Source: Campylobacter pinnipediorum subsp. caledonicus (GTDB lineage Bacteria; Campylobacterota; Campylobacteria; Campylobacterales; Campylobacteraceae). From it: a stretch of 64,000 nt of DNA. Numbering within the stretch: the first letter of the stretch is position 1; each line of letters begins with the position of its first letter. A model generated the notes under the pieces. The model saw only the letters and a program-made list of their open reading frames with translations, was not told the DNA's origin and did not search any database. Shown piece after piece: positions 39,214-48,963 of this stretch. The stretch is taken from contig NZ_CP017258.1 in NCBI RefSeq assembly GCF_002022005.1, positions 868,001 to 932,000 of the forward strand, written 5' to 3'. Both the position numbers and the translations under genes were made by a program.

Positions 39214-39459
39214 ATGAGAATAGATAAATTTTTAAATGTTGTAAATATAACAAAGCGTAGAGCTATTAGTGAAGATATGTGTAAAAGTGGTGTTGTAAGT
39301 ATAAATGGTGTTATCGTAAAGCCAGCAAAAGATGTAAAAATAGGCGATAAAATCACAATAAAATTTATAACAAAAGATGTAAATTATGAAGTATTGGCTA
39401 TACCTACAACTAAGAGCATACCAAAATCATCGCAAAGTGAGTATGTAAAACAAATATGA
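39214..39459 (+). CDS. S4-domain RNA-binding protein (HslR-like)
   Basis: 81 residues from the ATG that gives MRIDKFLNVVNITKRR; two upstream in-frame starts (39196 TTG, 39205 ATG) lack better ribosome sites. The S4 fold covers residues 1-60 with RRAISEDMCKSGVVSINGV, as in the heat-shock protein Hsp15/RqcH-pathway RqcP group. Such proteins bind 50S subunits with stalled nascent chains. It overlaps tsaE by four bases, and the run S4-tsaE-lptB-rpoN is known from other campylobacters. Confidence 0.87.
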   Translation: MRIDKFLNVVNITKRRAISEDMCKSGVVSINGVIVKPAKDVKIGDKITIKFITKDVNYEVLAIPTTKSIPKSSQSEYVKQI

Positions 39460-39869
39460 GTAAGAAATTTATTCTTGGCTTAGATGATATAAACAGCCTA
39501 ATGGATATTTTGCCAAAAAACGGGATAATTTTGCTTCAAGGAACACTCGCATCCGGCAAAACAACACTTGTTAAAAACATAGTAAAATTTCATGGAATAT
39601 ATGAAGAGGTTACATCTCCTACATTTTCTATAATGCAATCTTATAAGTCAGAAGATATAACAATTTATCATTATGATATATATCAAAATGGAGTTAATGG
39701 CTTATTAAACAATGGTCTTTTTGAAAATTTGTTCGAAGATGGACTGCATTTGGTAGAGTGGGGCGATGAGAATTTGGAAAATTTGCTTAAAAACTACGAA
39801 ATACAATATATAAAAATTGTTATAAATTTAAAAGATGATTTAAGAGAATATGAGGTTTTTGGTGCATAA
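39456..39869 (+). CDS. tsaE: tRNA t6A biosynthesis ATPase TsaE
   Basis: 137 residues. Walker A is GTLASGKTTLVK, followed by TSPTFSIMQSY and the IYHYDIYQ segment, then LVEWGD, the standard TsaE motif series. TsaE works with TsaB and TsaD to attach threonylcarbamoyl to A37 of ANN-decoding tRNAs. It overlaps the S4 gene by four bases and the lptB gene by a few, so translation is coupled. Confidence 0.93.
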   Translation: MSKKFILGLDDINSLMDILPKNGIILLQGTLASGKTTLVKNIVKFHGIYEEVTSPTFSIMQSYKSEDITIYHYDIYQNGVNGLLNNGLFENLFEDGLHLVEWGDENLENLLKNYEIQYIKIVINLKDDLREYEVFGA

Positions 39870-40590
39870 ATTAGAAGTAAAAGATTTAAAAAAGACTATA
39901 AAAAAGACAAATATTATAAATGGTGTATCACTAAATATACAAAGTGGCGAGATAGTAGGGCTACTTGGTCCAAATGGAGCTGGAAAAACAACTACTTTTT
40001 ATATGACATGCGGGCTTATAAAACCAAGTAGCGGTGGTATTTTTTTAGACGGTGAAGATGTTACAAATACACCACTTCATAAAAGAGCCAGAATGGGAAT
40101 AGGCTACTTGCCACAAGAATCAAGTATTTTTAAAGATTTAAGTGTTGAAGAAAACTTGCTTTTGGGTGCTGAGCTTGTATATAAAGACAAAAAAGAGTGC
40201 GCAAAAAAAGTAGATGAAATGCTTGATTTGTTAAATATAGAACCAATAAGGCTTAGAAAAGGTGTGAGTCTTAGTGGTGGTGAAAGAAGACGTTGTGAGA
40301 TAGCAAGAAGTCTTGTAATAACACCTAAATTTTTACTTCTTGATGAACCTTTTGCTGGAGTTGATCCAATAGCTGTTAGCGATATACAAAGCATTGTAAG
40401 AGATCTAAAAAAACTTGGGATAGGGGTTTTGATAACCGATCACAACGTAAGAGAGACCTTGGCTATCTGCGATAGGGCTTATGTGATCAAAGATGGTAAT
40501 TTGCTTGCAAATGGAACAGCCAAAGAGATAGCAAATGACAAAAGTGTAAGAACTTATTATCTTGGTGAAGAATTTAAACTTTTAGAGTAA
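39862..40590 (+). CDS. lptB: LPS export ABC transporter ATPase LptB
   Basis: 242 residues from a GTG with GAGG six bases upstream; an ATG at 39850 is the alternative. Walker A GPNGAGKTTT, Q loop YLPQESSIF, signature LSGGERRRCEIA, Walker B LLLDEPFAGVDPIA and H loop TDHNVRE are complete and typical of LptB. As a dimer with LptF and LptG it powers extraction of lipopolysaccharide or lipooligosaccharide from the inner membrane. rpoN follows three bases later, as in many Proteobacteria. Confidence 0.94.
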   Translation: MHKLEVKDLKKTIKKTNIINGVSLNIQSGEIVGLLGPNGAGKTTTFYMTCGLIKPSSGGIFLDGEDVTNTPLHKRARMGIGYLPQESSIFKDLSVEENLLLGAELVYKDKKECAKKVDEMLDLLNIEPIRLRKGVSLSGGERRRCEIARSLVITPKFLLLDEPFAGVDPIAVSDIQSIVRDLKKLGIGVLITDHNVRETLAICDRAYVIKDGNLLANGTAKEIANDKSVRTYYLGEEFKLLE

Positions 40591-40593
40591 AGT

Positions 40594-41841
40594 ATGCTTC
40601 GTCAAAAAACATCAATAACCACCAAAAATAAGTTAAATCAGACACTCAGATCTTGGCTTGGTATACTTCAAAGTGGTCTTGATGAACTAAAAGAGACATT
40701 AGAACCTTTTGCTGAAAAAAATCCATTTATAACGATAGAACAAAATCCAAAATCCCCAAAAAAAGATTTTTTTAAACAAATTTATAGTAATTCAGCTACT
40801 GACAACATAGAAGCTTTAACAATAAACAAAGATAGCCTCTATGATATATTAAGCTCTCAAATAAATCCGCCTCTTTTCCCAACAAAAAAATCACAGAACA
40901 TAGCATACAAAATAATACAATGTATAAATAGTGAGGGGTATTTTGAATACGATAAAGATATTTTTAATACTGAAAGCATGGATGAGATAGAAAAGATAAG
41001 AGATCGTTTTACATATCTTGAACCAGCTGGAGTAGGGGCAAAAGATCTAAAAGAGAGCTTTATGTTTCAGCTTGAAGCTATAAATATTGATGATGAAATT
41101 TATAAAATAGCAAAAAACATAATACTAAATTTTGATAGCTTACAAAGTCTAACAAAAACAAAAGACTACGAAAAGGCTATCGCTGTAATAAAAAAATTTA
41201 AAAACCCACCAGCTATTGAATATATCCAAGATGATGTTGCTATATTTGCTGATATTTTTATAGATACAAGCGATAACAATATAAATGTAAGTTTAAATAG
41301 CGATCAGTATCCAAATATAGTTCTTGATGTAGATGGACTTAATGAAAAAGATGATTTTGTAGCATCAAAAATAAAAGAGGCAAAAGAGCTTATAGATGCG
41401 CTTGAGTTAAGAAAATCAACACTTTATAAGATAGGACTAATGATAGTTGAATACCAGTATGACTTTTTTTTCGGTGGAGATATAAAGCCAATGAAACTAA
41501 AAGATATAGCAGATGATCTAGATAGAAATCCATCTACTATATCAAGGGCTATATCAAATAAATATCTACAATGTTCAAGAGGTCTAATACCACTAAAAAA
41601 CTTTTTTGCAACTGCTTTAGATGATGATGTATCCAATGCTACAATAAAAAGCTATGTTTTGAATTTAGTTAAAAACGAGAATCAATCAAAACCATTATCT
41701 GATCTTAAAATTCTTGAACTTATCCAAGATGAATTTAAGGTAAAAATGGTTCGAAGAACCATCACAAAATACAGAAAAGCCTTAAATATAGCGAGTTCTA
41801 GCGAAAGAAAGAGAATTTACGCTATAAATAATGGCTCTTAA
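40594..41841 (+). CDS. rpoN: RNA polymerase sigma-54 factor
   Basis: 415 residues, slightly short for the family as in other campylobacters. The N-terminal activator-interacting region has the Q/L-rich stretch LNQTLRSWLGILQSGLDELK. The core-binding part and the helix-turn-helix (KLKDIADDLDRNPSTISRAISNKY) follow, and the RpoN box is VRRTITKYRK near the C-terminus. In this genus RpoN with FlgR drives middle and late flagellar genes. It directly follows lptB. Confidence 0.96.
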   Translation: MLRQKTSITTKNKLNQTLRSWLGILQSGLDELKETLEPFAEKNPFITIEQNPKSPKKDFFKQIYSNSATDNIEALTINKDSLYDILSSQINPPLFPTKKSQNIAYKIIQCINSEGYFEYDKDIFNTESMDEIEKIRDRFTYLEPAGVGAKDLKESFMFQLEAINIDDEIYKIAKNIILNFDSLQSLTKTKDYEKAIAVIKKFKNPPAIEYIQDDVAIFADIFIDTSDNNINVSLNSDQYPNIVLDVDGLNEKDDFVASKIKEAKELIDALELRKSTLYKIGLMIVEYQYDFFFGGDIKPMKLKDIADDLDRNPSTISRAISNKYLQCSRGLIPLKNFFATALDDDVSNATIKSYVLNLVKNENQSKPLSDLKILELIQDEFKVKMVRRTITKYRKALNIASSSERKRIYAINNGS

Positions 41842-41842
41842 T

Positions 41843-42667
41843 TTAAGCACTTATAAAGTTTTCTTGAGTTTTAAAGAATGATTTTAAGCTCTCATAAGCA
41901 TTTTGAATTTGCTCAAATTTCTTTCTATACACATCTTTAATATTTTCTGATTTGTTGGCATGTCTATCTGGATGATAAATTTTTACAAGGTCTAAATAAC
42001 TCTGTCTTATATCATCAAAACTACTGTCTATCTTACAGTCTAGTACTTTAAAGTTATCTTCAAGCAATGAAGCAAGTGCTGAAAATCTATTTATAAATTT
42101 AGCTGATTTTTTTACTTTGAAGTTTCTTTTAAATTTATCAAATTTGTCATCATCTTTATCAAAATCAACTATAAAATCCAAATACTCTTTTTTCTCAAAT
42201 AGCGAGTTTAAAATATCACAATCACCATTAGATGTTATTTTAATGTTTAGCCTAGTTTTTGAATCATTTATTTTAAATTCTCTATTTTTAAAAGTTTGTA
42301 ATAAGTATCCAAAAAACAGATTATTTGATTTTTGTAGTCTAAAAATAACTTCATCATCTTCAAAATATACCTTTGCAAATATTACATTTGTCAATGTATT
42401 TTTTTGCATATAGTTAAGTTTTATTGTTTTGTATTCAGCAAATTGTATATTTAATTCATCTTTATTTTGTTTTTCATAAATTTTTTTTATAAATTTTAAG
42501 AAATACTTTCTTTGTGGAATTTCAGTTTCTTCATAAAAAGATATCACTTTACCTTTGCTTGAAATTGTGTTTTGAAAATTTTTATTTATCATATTGCTTA
42601 GTTCAGTAAAAAGTTTATCATCATAAGTTTTTATACTTAAAGATTCCAAAGTATGAGTTATATGCAT
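41843..42667 (-). CDS. J-domain protein with C-terminal DnaJ domain
   Basis: 274 residues from the ATG with ATGGAGAT five bases upstream; an ATG four codons earlier is possible. The last 65 residues are a J domain with the HPDRHANK motif (the HPD essential for stimulating DnaK). The first 200 residues are of unknown family, Lys/Phe-rich and mixed alpha/beta. TerB-type or membrane domains are not seen. It is convergent with rpoN, the two stops being one base apart, so there is little room for a terminator. Confidence 0.8.
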   Translation of the reverse strand: MHITHTLESLSIKTYDDKLFTELSNMINKNFQNTISSKGKVISFYEETEIPQRKYFLKFIKKIYEKQNKDELNIQFAEYKTIKLNYMQKNTLTNVIFAKVYFEDDEVIFRLQKSNNLFFGYLLQTFKNREFKINDSKTRLNIKITSNGDCDILNSLFEKKEYLDFIVDFDKDDDKFDKFKRNFKVKKSAKFINRFSALASLLEDNFKVLDCKIDSSFDDIRQSYLDLVKIYHPDRHANKSENIKDVYRKKFEQIQNAYESLKSFFKTQENFISA

Positions 42668-42741
42668 AGCAATCTCCATTTTTTACATAAATTATATAAA
42701 GACCATAAGCAATAAGTGTTCCATATGTATGTAAAAATAGT

Positions 42742-42768
42742 GGTTAAGTCAAAAAAAAAGACTTAACC
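42742..42768 (-). terminator. Intrinsic terminator of htpG
   Basis: GGTTAAGTC/GACTTAACC, a nine-bp stem with a nine-base homopolymer loop, sits eight bases beyond the htpG stop on the minus strand. The T run is in the loop rather than after the stem, so its strength is uncertain. Confidence 0.65.
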
Positions 42769-42776
42769 GGATTAAA

Positions 42777-44636
42777 TTATATGGCTTTTACCATAATTTT
42801 TGTTAAAATTTTACTAAATTCAGATGGGTTTTCTATGCTCATGCCTTCATTTATCTTTGCCATATCAAGCAATAATCTTGAAATATCATTTACCATAAGC
42901 TCATTTTTTTCAAGTTTGTTATAAATTTCGTGATTTGCATTTATTTCAAGTATAGGTTTTACTTTTGGTATATTGCTTTGACCCATCTGTTTTAATATGC
43001 CTTGCATAGCGAAGTCAGGATCATTTTTGTCATATATTAAGACAGCTGCTGATTCGCTAAGGCGAGAGCTTAGTTTTACATCTTTAACTTCATCTTTTAG
43101 TATTTCACGCATTTTTACAAGTGTATTTGCGATGGCACTCTCATCTTTTTTATCTTCATTTTCTGTTTTTATCTCATCGTCTATATCTGAATGTGAGATT
43201 GATTTTAATGGTGTCTTATCAAATTCATTAACCATAGGCATAACAATAGTATCAATCTCTTCATCCATTATTAAAACCTCTATATTTTTAGACTTGAAGC
43301 TTTCTAGTAAAGGAGAGTTTCTAAGCATATTTTCATTATTTCCACTTATATAATATATGCTTTTTTGATCATCTTTCATTGATTCTTTATACTCTTTTAA
43401 GCTTATTAATCCATCTCTTGTTGTTGATTTAAAAAGCACTAAGTCTAAAATTTGTTCTTTTTCTCCGCCGAAGCCATACAAGCCTTCTTTTAAGACTTTT
43501 CCAAAAAGTGTGTAAAATTTTATGTATTTTTCTTTATCTGACTCTTTTAGTTTTTTAAGCTCGTTTAAAATTTTCTTTACGCTTTGTTCTTTAACACTAC
43601 GCATTATCGCATTTTCTTGAAGTATCTCACGACTTACATTTAAAGGCAAGTCTTCAACATCTAAAACACCACGAACGAAACGCAAATAAGGTGGCAAAAG
43701 CTCTTTTGCATCATCTGTTATAAATACTCTTTTTACATAAAGTTTAACACCGCTTTGATAATCAACTCTGAAAAGATCAAAAGGTTCTACACTAGGAATA
43801 TAAAATAATGATGAATACTCTATCTTTCCTTCTGCTTTTGTATGTATATGTAAAATAGGATCGGCTGAATCATGGCTTATTTGTTTATAAAATTCATTAT
43901 ATTCATCAGCTTTTATACTTGATTTATTCATACGCCAAAGAGCTGAAGCTTTATTTATCTGAGTGTTTTTACTCTCATAAGTTCCTTCTTTTTCTTCATC
44001 TTTTGGTGGAATATACTCACTTTTGTCCATAAAGATAGGGTATGGAATGTGGTTTGAATATTTTTTGATTATGTTTTCAAGTCTCCACTCATCAGCAAAT
44101 TCTTCATCGTTTAAGTGTAGTGTTATGCTTGTTCCGTGTCCTTGCTTTTGAGCATTTTCTATCTCATAGCTTTTAGCATCAGATGTCCATTTATAAGCAT
44201 CTTCTTCTAAGGCTTTTTTGCTAACAACTTCTATTTTGTTTGCAACCATAAATGCAGAATAAAAACCAACACCAAATTGACCTATAAGCGAACTATCTTT
44301 TTTGGCATCGCCACTAAGAGATGATAAGAAGCCTTTTGTTCCGCTTCTTGCTATCGTTCCAAGGTTTGCTATAAGTTCATCTTTATTCATGCCTATACCA
44401 TTATCACTTATGGTTAGCGTTTTATTTTCTTTGTCAAATTGTATGTCTATTTTTGCTGAATACTGAAGTTGTTTATACTTATCGTTTGTTAGACATAGAT
44501 AGTTTAGCTTATCAAGAGCATCACTTGCATTTGAAATAAGCTCCCTTAAAAATATCTCTTTGTTTGAATAAAGTGAATGTATCATTAGGTTTAAAAGATC
44601 ATTCACTTCTGTTTGAAATTCAAATTTATCTGCCAT
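42777..44636 (-). CDS. htpG: Hsp90-family chaperone HtpG
   Basis: 619 residues. The GHKL ATPase motifs are complete: [31 protein letters not shown] and [11 protein letters not shown]. The middle-domain catalytic arginine loop ([13 protein letters not shown]) and the dimerisation domain follow. HtpG is a cytoplasmic stress chaperone. A weak AAGGAAA ribosome site precedes the ATG. No CIRCE or HspR-type operator was recognised in the 88-bp gap upstream. Confidence 0.97.
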   Translation of the reverse strand: MADKFEFQTEVNDLLNLMIHSLYSNKEIFLRELISNASDALDKLNYLCLTNDKYKQLQYSAKIDIQFDKENKTLTISDNGIGMNKDELIANLGTIARSGTKGFLSSLSGDAKKDSSLIGQFGVGFYSAFMVANKIEVVSKKALEEDAYKWTSDAKSYEIENAQKQGHGTSITLHLNDEEFADEWRLENIIKKYSNHIPYPIFMDKSEYIPPKDEEKEGTYESKNTQINKASALWRMNKSSIKADEYNEFYKQISHDSADPILHIHTKAEGKIEYSSLFYIPSVEPFDLFRVDYQSGVKLYVKRVFITDDAKELLPPYLRFVRGVLDVEDLPLNVSREILQENAIMRSVKEQSVKKILNELKKLKESDKEKYIKFYTLFGKVLKEGLYGFGGEKEQILDLVLFKSTTRDGLISLKEYKESMKDDQKSIYYISGNNENMLRNSPLLESFKSKNIEVLIMDEEIDTIVMPMVNEFDKTPLKSISHSDIDDEIKTENEDKKDESAIANTLVKMREILKDEVKDVKLSSRLSESAAVLIYDKNDPDFAMQGILKQMGQSNIPKVKPILEINANHEIYNKLEKNELMVNDISRLLLDMAKINEGMSIENPSEFSKILTKIMVKAI

Positions 44637-44693
44637 TTTATTTCCTTTTTTTGAAATTTTGGCAGATTATAACATAAAGTGATAAAATTATTT

Positions 44694-44724
44694 TTAAACT
44701 TGATATGAATTGTATCAAGTTTAA
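44694..44724 (-). terminator. Terminator of the subtilisin autotransporter gene
   Basis: TTAAACTTGATA / TATCAAGTTTAA, a perfect 12-bp inverted repeat with a seven-base loop, directly abuts the stop codon at 44725 on the minus strand and leads into an AT-rich tail. Confidence 0.78.
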
Positions 44725-47583
44725 TTAAAACCTATATAAACCACCAACATTAAATACTTTACTGTTATTGTGTGAGCTGTCAAAAGATAGATCAAATCCA
44801 CAATTTAACATGATATCCTTGGTTAGATTATAGCCAAAGTTACTACCAAACCATATAGTGCTTTTGGCTTCTTTGATACCTGTTATTTTTACATTGCTAT
44901 TTGAGCCTGTAAATTTTGCATCAAAGCTAAAATCATTAGGAGATAGCTTGTTGATATAAGTTAGATTTGAGCTTATAAATAGTTTGTCAAATTCAACTTT
45001 TGTTCTTACACCTGCTAGCAAAGATGTTAAGTTATATGTTTTTTTATCGGCTTGTAGTCCAAAAACATCTTTTTCAGAAATTTTATCTCTTTGTAGCCAG
45101 TCAAGCTGTGTAGCAAAAAATGGATTTATTTTAAATTTATCTAATTCAAAAATCTTACCAATTTCTGTATATGTGTTATAAAATTTACTGTCGTATGAAA
45201 TTTTTGAGTTTTTATCTAAAATTTCTCTTTCTACCTTGCTTTTTGAACTATTTAATCCAACTCTACCAAGCATATAAAAATCATCAAAGTTGTATGAACC
45301 ATACAAACTAACTGATGTATTTTTTATATTTGTACTACCTGCATTTTTATCAAAATCAGTTTTTGCTCTTCCGGAAAGAAAAGAAACGCCGAGTATATAA
45401 TTGTCGGTTTTTTTATCAATCCCAAATGCTAAACCGTGTATATTTGTGCTAGTATTAGCATAGCCTTTATTTTTTAAATTTACATCTGCAAATATCTGAT
45501 TGGCCCAAAAGCCACTTCTATCTTCATAAATCAAAGATGATAACCTGTTGCTTAATGTTTTACTGAAAGTCTCATTTTGTTTTGCAAGTATATTTTGACT
45601 CGATGAATAAATTTCACCAGAAAGCGTATTTATAGATTTAGCTAAAACAGGTTTTGGCATTTCAAACATCATCAAAGAAGCTTGATAGATTTCACTATTT
45701 TTATTACCACTTTCAGCTAATTCATCCAAAACGACATCTAAATTTTTTGCAGTTTTAAATGCTATATCATTAGACTGAAAACCTAATGCTTTTGCAACTA
45801 TAGGAGCATCATTTCTTGAATACTGTGCATCTAATTTTTTATTTTGGTCTTTTAAATTTAAACCATATATATTTATAAATAGTGATATATCGGTTGAAAT
45901 TTTAGCTCTATTAGAATCAAAATTTTCTATTTTATTAGCCTCAATAATAGTTCTTTGTTTTAAATCTTTTGACGGAATTTCATTTGGTTTTTGCACATCA
46001 GCTAAAAGATACCCATTGGTACCAAAATCAACACTACCACTTGCTTTTAATAGAGATTTATCTATATCTATAACTATTCTAGCTCCATTTTTTCCTTCAT
46101 ATTTTTCTTTTATATAAAGTCCTTTTCCGTATACATTTAAAGAACCTCCATTATTTGTTATTGACTTACCTATTTCTACCAATGTGCCATTTTTAGATTC
46201 AGCTCTTAAGGTTCCTTGTTTTTCTATAATTACATATGAATTCTTGAGTTTATTTTGAAGCACTATCTCACCATTTTGTATCCAAGTAGAACCCTTATAT
46301 TGATTATCTCCGCTAAGATATAAAATACCTGTTCCTTTTTTATATATACCGCCGTCACCTTTGATATCATTACTCCAGGTTAGTTTGTCTTTATCTTGAT
46401 AATTTCTATAATCAAAATCAACTGTAAATAAGTTTTGAACAAATTGCTCATCCTTGCTTAATGTTCTAAGATCCAAGTGAAGCAATGCGGGTCCTCTTAA
46501 AGCTCTTTCTTGATTTAAAATTCCCCATCCAAATTCAGGATTTCCTTGTTCTTTTTGTCCTGAATTTGGACCTTCTGTAGGAGTACCGGGCTTTCCTGGT
46601 TTATCAGCTGTTGATAGTATAGTAACAGTTACTAAGTGATTGCTCATCCAAGGAAACTGGTTCCATACATTTGCTACTGTTGCTGTAACTCTAGGAGCAG
46701 CAAAAGAAGTTCCTTGATTATTTTTGGTAATACCACTAGCTGCTATCCCCCATTTTTTTGATTTTTCATCAAATCTATTTGAATAACTAGCAAGTTTTGA
46801 TTTATCTTTTTCATCATAAGCAGCAACTGCTATAAATCCATTTCTAGCATTGTCATTTACTATTGGGTAACTAGCTTCAATACTTGTATAATTTTTACTT
46901 TCATTTCCAGCAGCAAAAACAAATATACTGTCTGTCTCTGGCTTGTTGTTTATATAATATTCAAGAGTATTTAATCTATATTGATTCAAATTAATATTTT
47001 CTGTTTTTCCATATGAATTATTAAATATCCTAGCGCCTTTTTTATACATGGTATCAAAATAGTCGGGAATTAAAGATAAATTTAAGCCCCCGCTACCAGC
47101 ATCTATTATATAAATCTGATTTTGTTTTGTATTGTCTTTTATAATATCTGTTACATATACCCCATGAGCTGTTTGGTATCTTGTATTAGAATTTGCTTTT
47201 TTTACTCTTTCGCTTAATGGGTAGTTATTAAAGCCGCTATCTATTATAGAGATAGTCTTATGATTATTTTCATCATTCTCTTTATCTTTTAACTGATCTC
47301 TGTTTATATTTTCATTATTTAAGTTCATTTTTTTTAGCAAATCAGTTTTAGGCAATAGTTTAATATTATCTTGTTGATCTTCTTTACCATTTCCTAGATT
47401 TTTCATGGGGGGGGGTGAGGGTAATACACGATTTGTTGGTGGTATATAAATATCTGTAGAAGATGGTTGAGAAGAGCCTCCTCCGCCACCTCCTCCGCCA
47501 CCACAAGAAACCAAAAATGCAGATAAAGAGATAACCACACTTGGTTTTAAGATATAGTTAATGTTTCTTAAGTTTTTACCCAT
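44725..47583 (-). CDS. NalP-like subtilisin autotransporter lipoprotein with poly-C tract
   Basis: 952 residues. A signal sequence ends in a lipobox (LVSC, Cys27) followed by nine glycines, so the mature N-terminus should be lipidated. The peptidase S8 domain has Asp115 (IIDSG), His140 (AHG), oxyanion Asn227 (AAGNES) and Ser293 (GTSFAAP). A short beta-helical part with an autotransporter repeat (GGIYKKGTGILYLSGDN) follows, then a barrel of about 270 residues ending in GGLYRF. Residues Pro57-Pro59 are encoded by a run of nine C (47409-47417). A slip there would frameshift the gene just after the lipid anchor, as in meningococcal NalP. It may process other surface proteins. Confidence 0.92.
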   Translation of the reverse strand: MGKNLRNINYILKPSVVISLSAFLVSCGGGGGGGGGSSQPSSTDIYIPPTNRVLPSPPPMKNLGNGKEDQQDNIKLLPKTDLLKKMNLNNENINRDQLKDKENDENNHKTISIIDSGFNNYPLSERVKKANSNTRYQTAHGVYVTDIIKDNTKQNQIYIIDAGSGGLNLSLIPDYFDTMYKKGARIFNNSYGKTENINLNQYRLNTLEYYINNKPETDSIFVFAAGNESKNYTSIEASYPIVNDNARNGFIAVAAYDEKDKSKLASYSNRFDEKSKKWGIAASGITKNNQGTSFAAPRVTATVANVWNQFPWMSNHLVTVTILSTADKPGKPGTPTEGPNSGQKEQGNPEFGWGILNQERALRGPALLHLDLRTLSKDEQFVQNLFTVDFDYRNYQDKDKLTWSNDIKGDGGIYKKGTGILYLSGDNQYKGSTWIQNGEIVLQNKLKNSYVIIEKQGTLRAESKNGTLVEIGKSITNNGGSLNVYGKGLYIKEKYEGKNGARIVIDIDKSLLKASGSVDFGTNGYLLADVQKPNEIPSKDLKQRTIIEANKIENFDSNRAKISTDISLFINIYGLNLKDQNKKLDAQYSRNDAPIVAKALGFQSNDIAFKTAKNLDVVLDELAESGNKNSEIYQASLMMFEMPKPVLAKSINTLSGEIYSSSQNILAKQNETFSKTLSNRLSSLIYEDRSGFWANQIFADVNLKNKGYANTSTNIHGLAFGIDKKTDNYILGVSFLSGRAKTDFDKNAGSTNIKNTSVSLYGSYNFDDFYMLGRVGLNSSKSKVEREILDKNSKISYDSKFYNTYTEIGKIFELDKFKINPFFATQLDWLQRDKISEKDVFGLQADKKTYNLTSLLAGVRTKVEFDKLFISSNLTYINKLSPNDFSFDAKFTGSNSNVKITGIKEAKSTIWFGSNFGYNLTKDIMLNCGFDLSFDSSHNNSKVFNVGGLYRF
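47409..47417 (-). repeat. C9 homopolymer in coding strand of the autotransporter gene
   Basis: Nine G on the plus strand (C9 in the coding strand), lying exactly on three proline codons. It is the only G/C run of eight or more that I saw in this AT-rich window. Such tracts are the classic phase-variation switches of Campylobacter. Confidence 0.9.
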
Positions 47584-47659
47584 AAAATTATTCCTTTATA
47601 AATGTTTGATAAAAATTTAGTTATTTTATAAAATTTTCTTTGTTTTGATGATATTATAG

Positions 47660-47665
47660 ATTATA
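47660..47665 (-). promoter_or_regulatory. Probable -10 box for the autotransporter gene
   Basis: On the minus strand the sequence reads TTTTGGTATAATC, a good -10 element with a preceding TG-like base context, about 75 bases before the ATG. On the other strand a TATAAT at 47706-47711 could serve the divergent DUF2157 gene. Confidence 0.5.
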
Positions 47666-47748
47666 CCAAAAAATAACATAAATTATATTTTAACATTTTT
47701 TATGTTATAATTTTTAAATATAATTTTAACATTATTAGGTGGTATAAA

Positions 47749-48963
47749 TTGAAAAACATATTAGCTAAAGAAATTTTAAAATGCAAACAAGAAGGCATAG
47801 CAAATGATGACTTTGTAAATAAAATATCAAAAAGATATGATTGTGGTATAATAAATTCAGAAACAAATTCTAATTTTTTACTAAATTTATTGGCTTATCT
47901 ATTTTTTGGGTTATCGTTATTTTTTTTAGTTGGTTCTAACTGGGAAGAAATACCTGATTATATTCGTCTTATTTTACTTGTAAGTCTTACATTATTTTTA
48001 AATATATCAGGTCTTTACACTTATAAAAAAGGAAATTTCAAACGCTCTGAGATTATATTTTTCCTAGCTATATTGGTATATGGAGTTAGTATAGCTTTGA
48101 TATCACAAACATATCATCTTGATAGATATATGCCAGATGGATTATTGCTTTATGCTATTGGTTCCATGGTCTTATCTGTTTGTCTTTTTAGCTCTTTTTT
48201 GACAGCTGTTTCACTTTTGATATCCATAACATGGCTATGTTTTGAACTGTCTTACTATGATATAAATTCAATATATTTTATAGGTTTTATACTCTTATCG
48301 ACATTTGTTTGTTATAAAAAAAGTGGCAAGTTTTTGGTATTTAATATCATTTTAGGAATAATTATATATCTTTTTGCACTAGTATACAAAATAAGCGAAG
48401 TTGGCATAAGAGAGCCTATAGTGATGTATTGTTTTTGTATACTCATGTGTTTGTTGTTTTTTATATCACTAAAAGAACCTTTAGATAAAATAGGGCAGGT
48501 GCAAAACTCTCAAAATTTTTACAATATATCTCAAATATTTGCTTCATTGTGTTTGATATTTTTAAGTTTTGTGTTAGAACAAAAACCAGCACAGATGAGT
48601 TTTTATGATATTTTTAACAACATTTATGGTTTTATTTTTGTATCTTTGTTTGTGATAAATTCTATAGTAGCTTTTCAATTTAAAAATAAATTTTTATTTA
48701 TTTTAAATTTTATTTTATTATGTTTACCTATCGCATTTTTTTATATTCAAAATGAAGGATTGTTTTTTTCAATCATATGTATAATACTTGGTGGACTTTA
48801 TATAAAAAACGATAAACTTTTTTTAGGGCTTTTGCTTATTTTTAGCACATCTATTATTAGATATTTTGAGTTTAATGGAGATTATATATCAACAAGTGTG
48901 CTATTTTTATTTTTTGGGTTTGTTATGTTTATTATTTTAAAACTAAAAAAGAGTAAAAAATGA
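47749..48963 (+). CDS. DUF2157-type multi-spanning membrane protein
   Basis: 404 residues from a TTG with AGGTGG upstream. After a cytoplasmic N-terminus of about 45 residues there are roughly ten to twelve hydrophobic spans. The early FFGLSLFFLVGSNWEEIPDY motif is the recognisable part of DUF2157, a family with no assigned function. It overlaps the GDYxxLxY gene by four bases, a gene pair repeatedly seen in bacteria. Expression likely comes from the TATAAT at 47706-47711. Confidence 0.8.
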   Translation: MKNILAKEILKCKQEGIANDDFVNKISKRYDCGIINSETNSNFLLNLLAYLFFGLSLFFLVGSNWEEIPDYIRLILLVSLTLFLNISGLYTYKKGNFKRSEIIFFLAILVYGVSIALISQTYHLDRYMPDGLLLYAIGSMVLSVCLFSSFLTAVSLLISITWLCFELSYYDINSIYFIGFILLSTFVCYKKSGKFLVFNIILGIIIYLFALVYKISEVGIREPIVMYCFCILMCLLFFISLKEPLDKIGQVQNSQNFYNISQIFASLCLIFLSFVLEQKPAQMSFYDIFNNIYGFIFVSLFVINSIVAFQFKNKFLFILNFILLCLPIAFFYIQNEGLFFSIICIILGGLYIKNDKLFLGLLLIFSTSIIRYFEFNGDYISTSVLFLFFGFVMFIILKLKKSKK

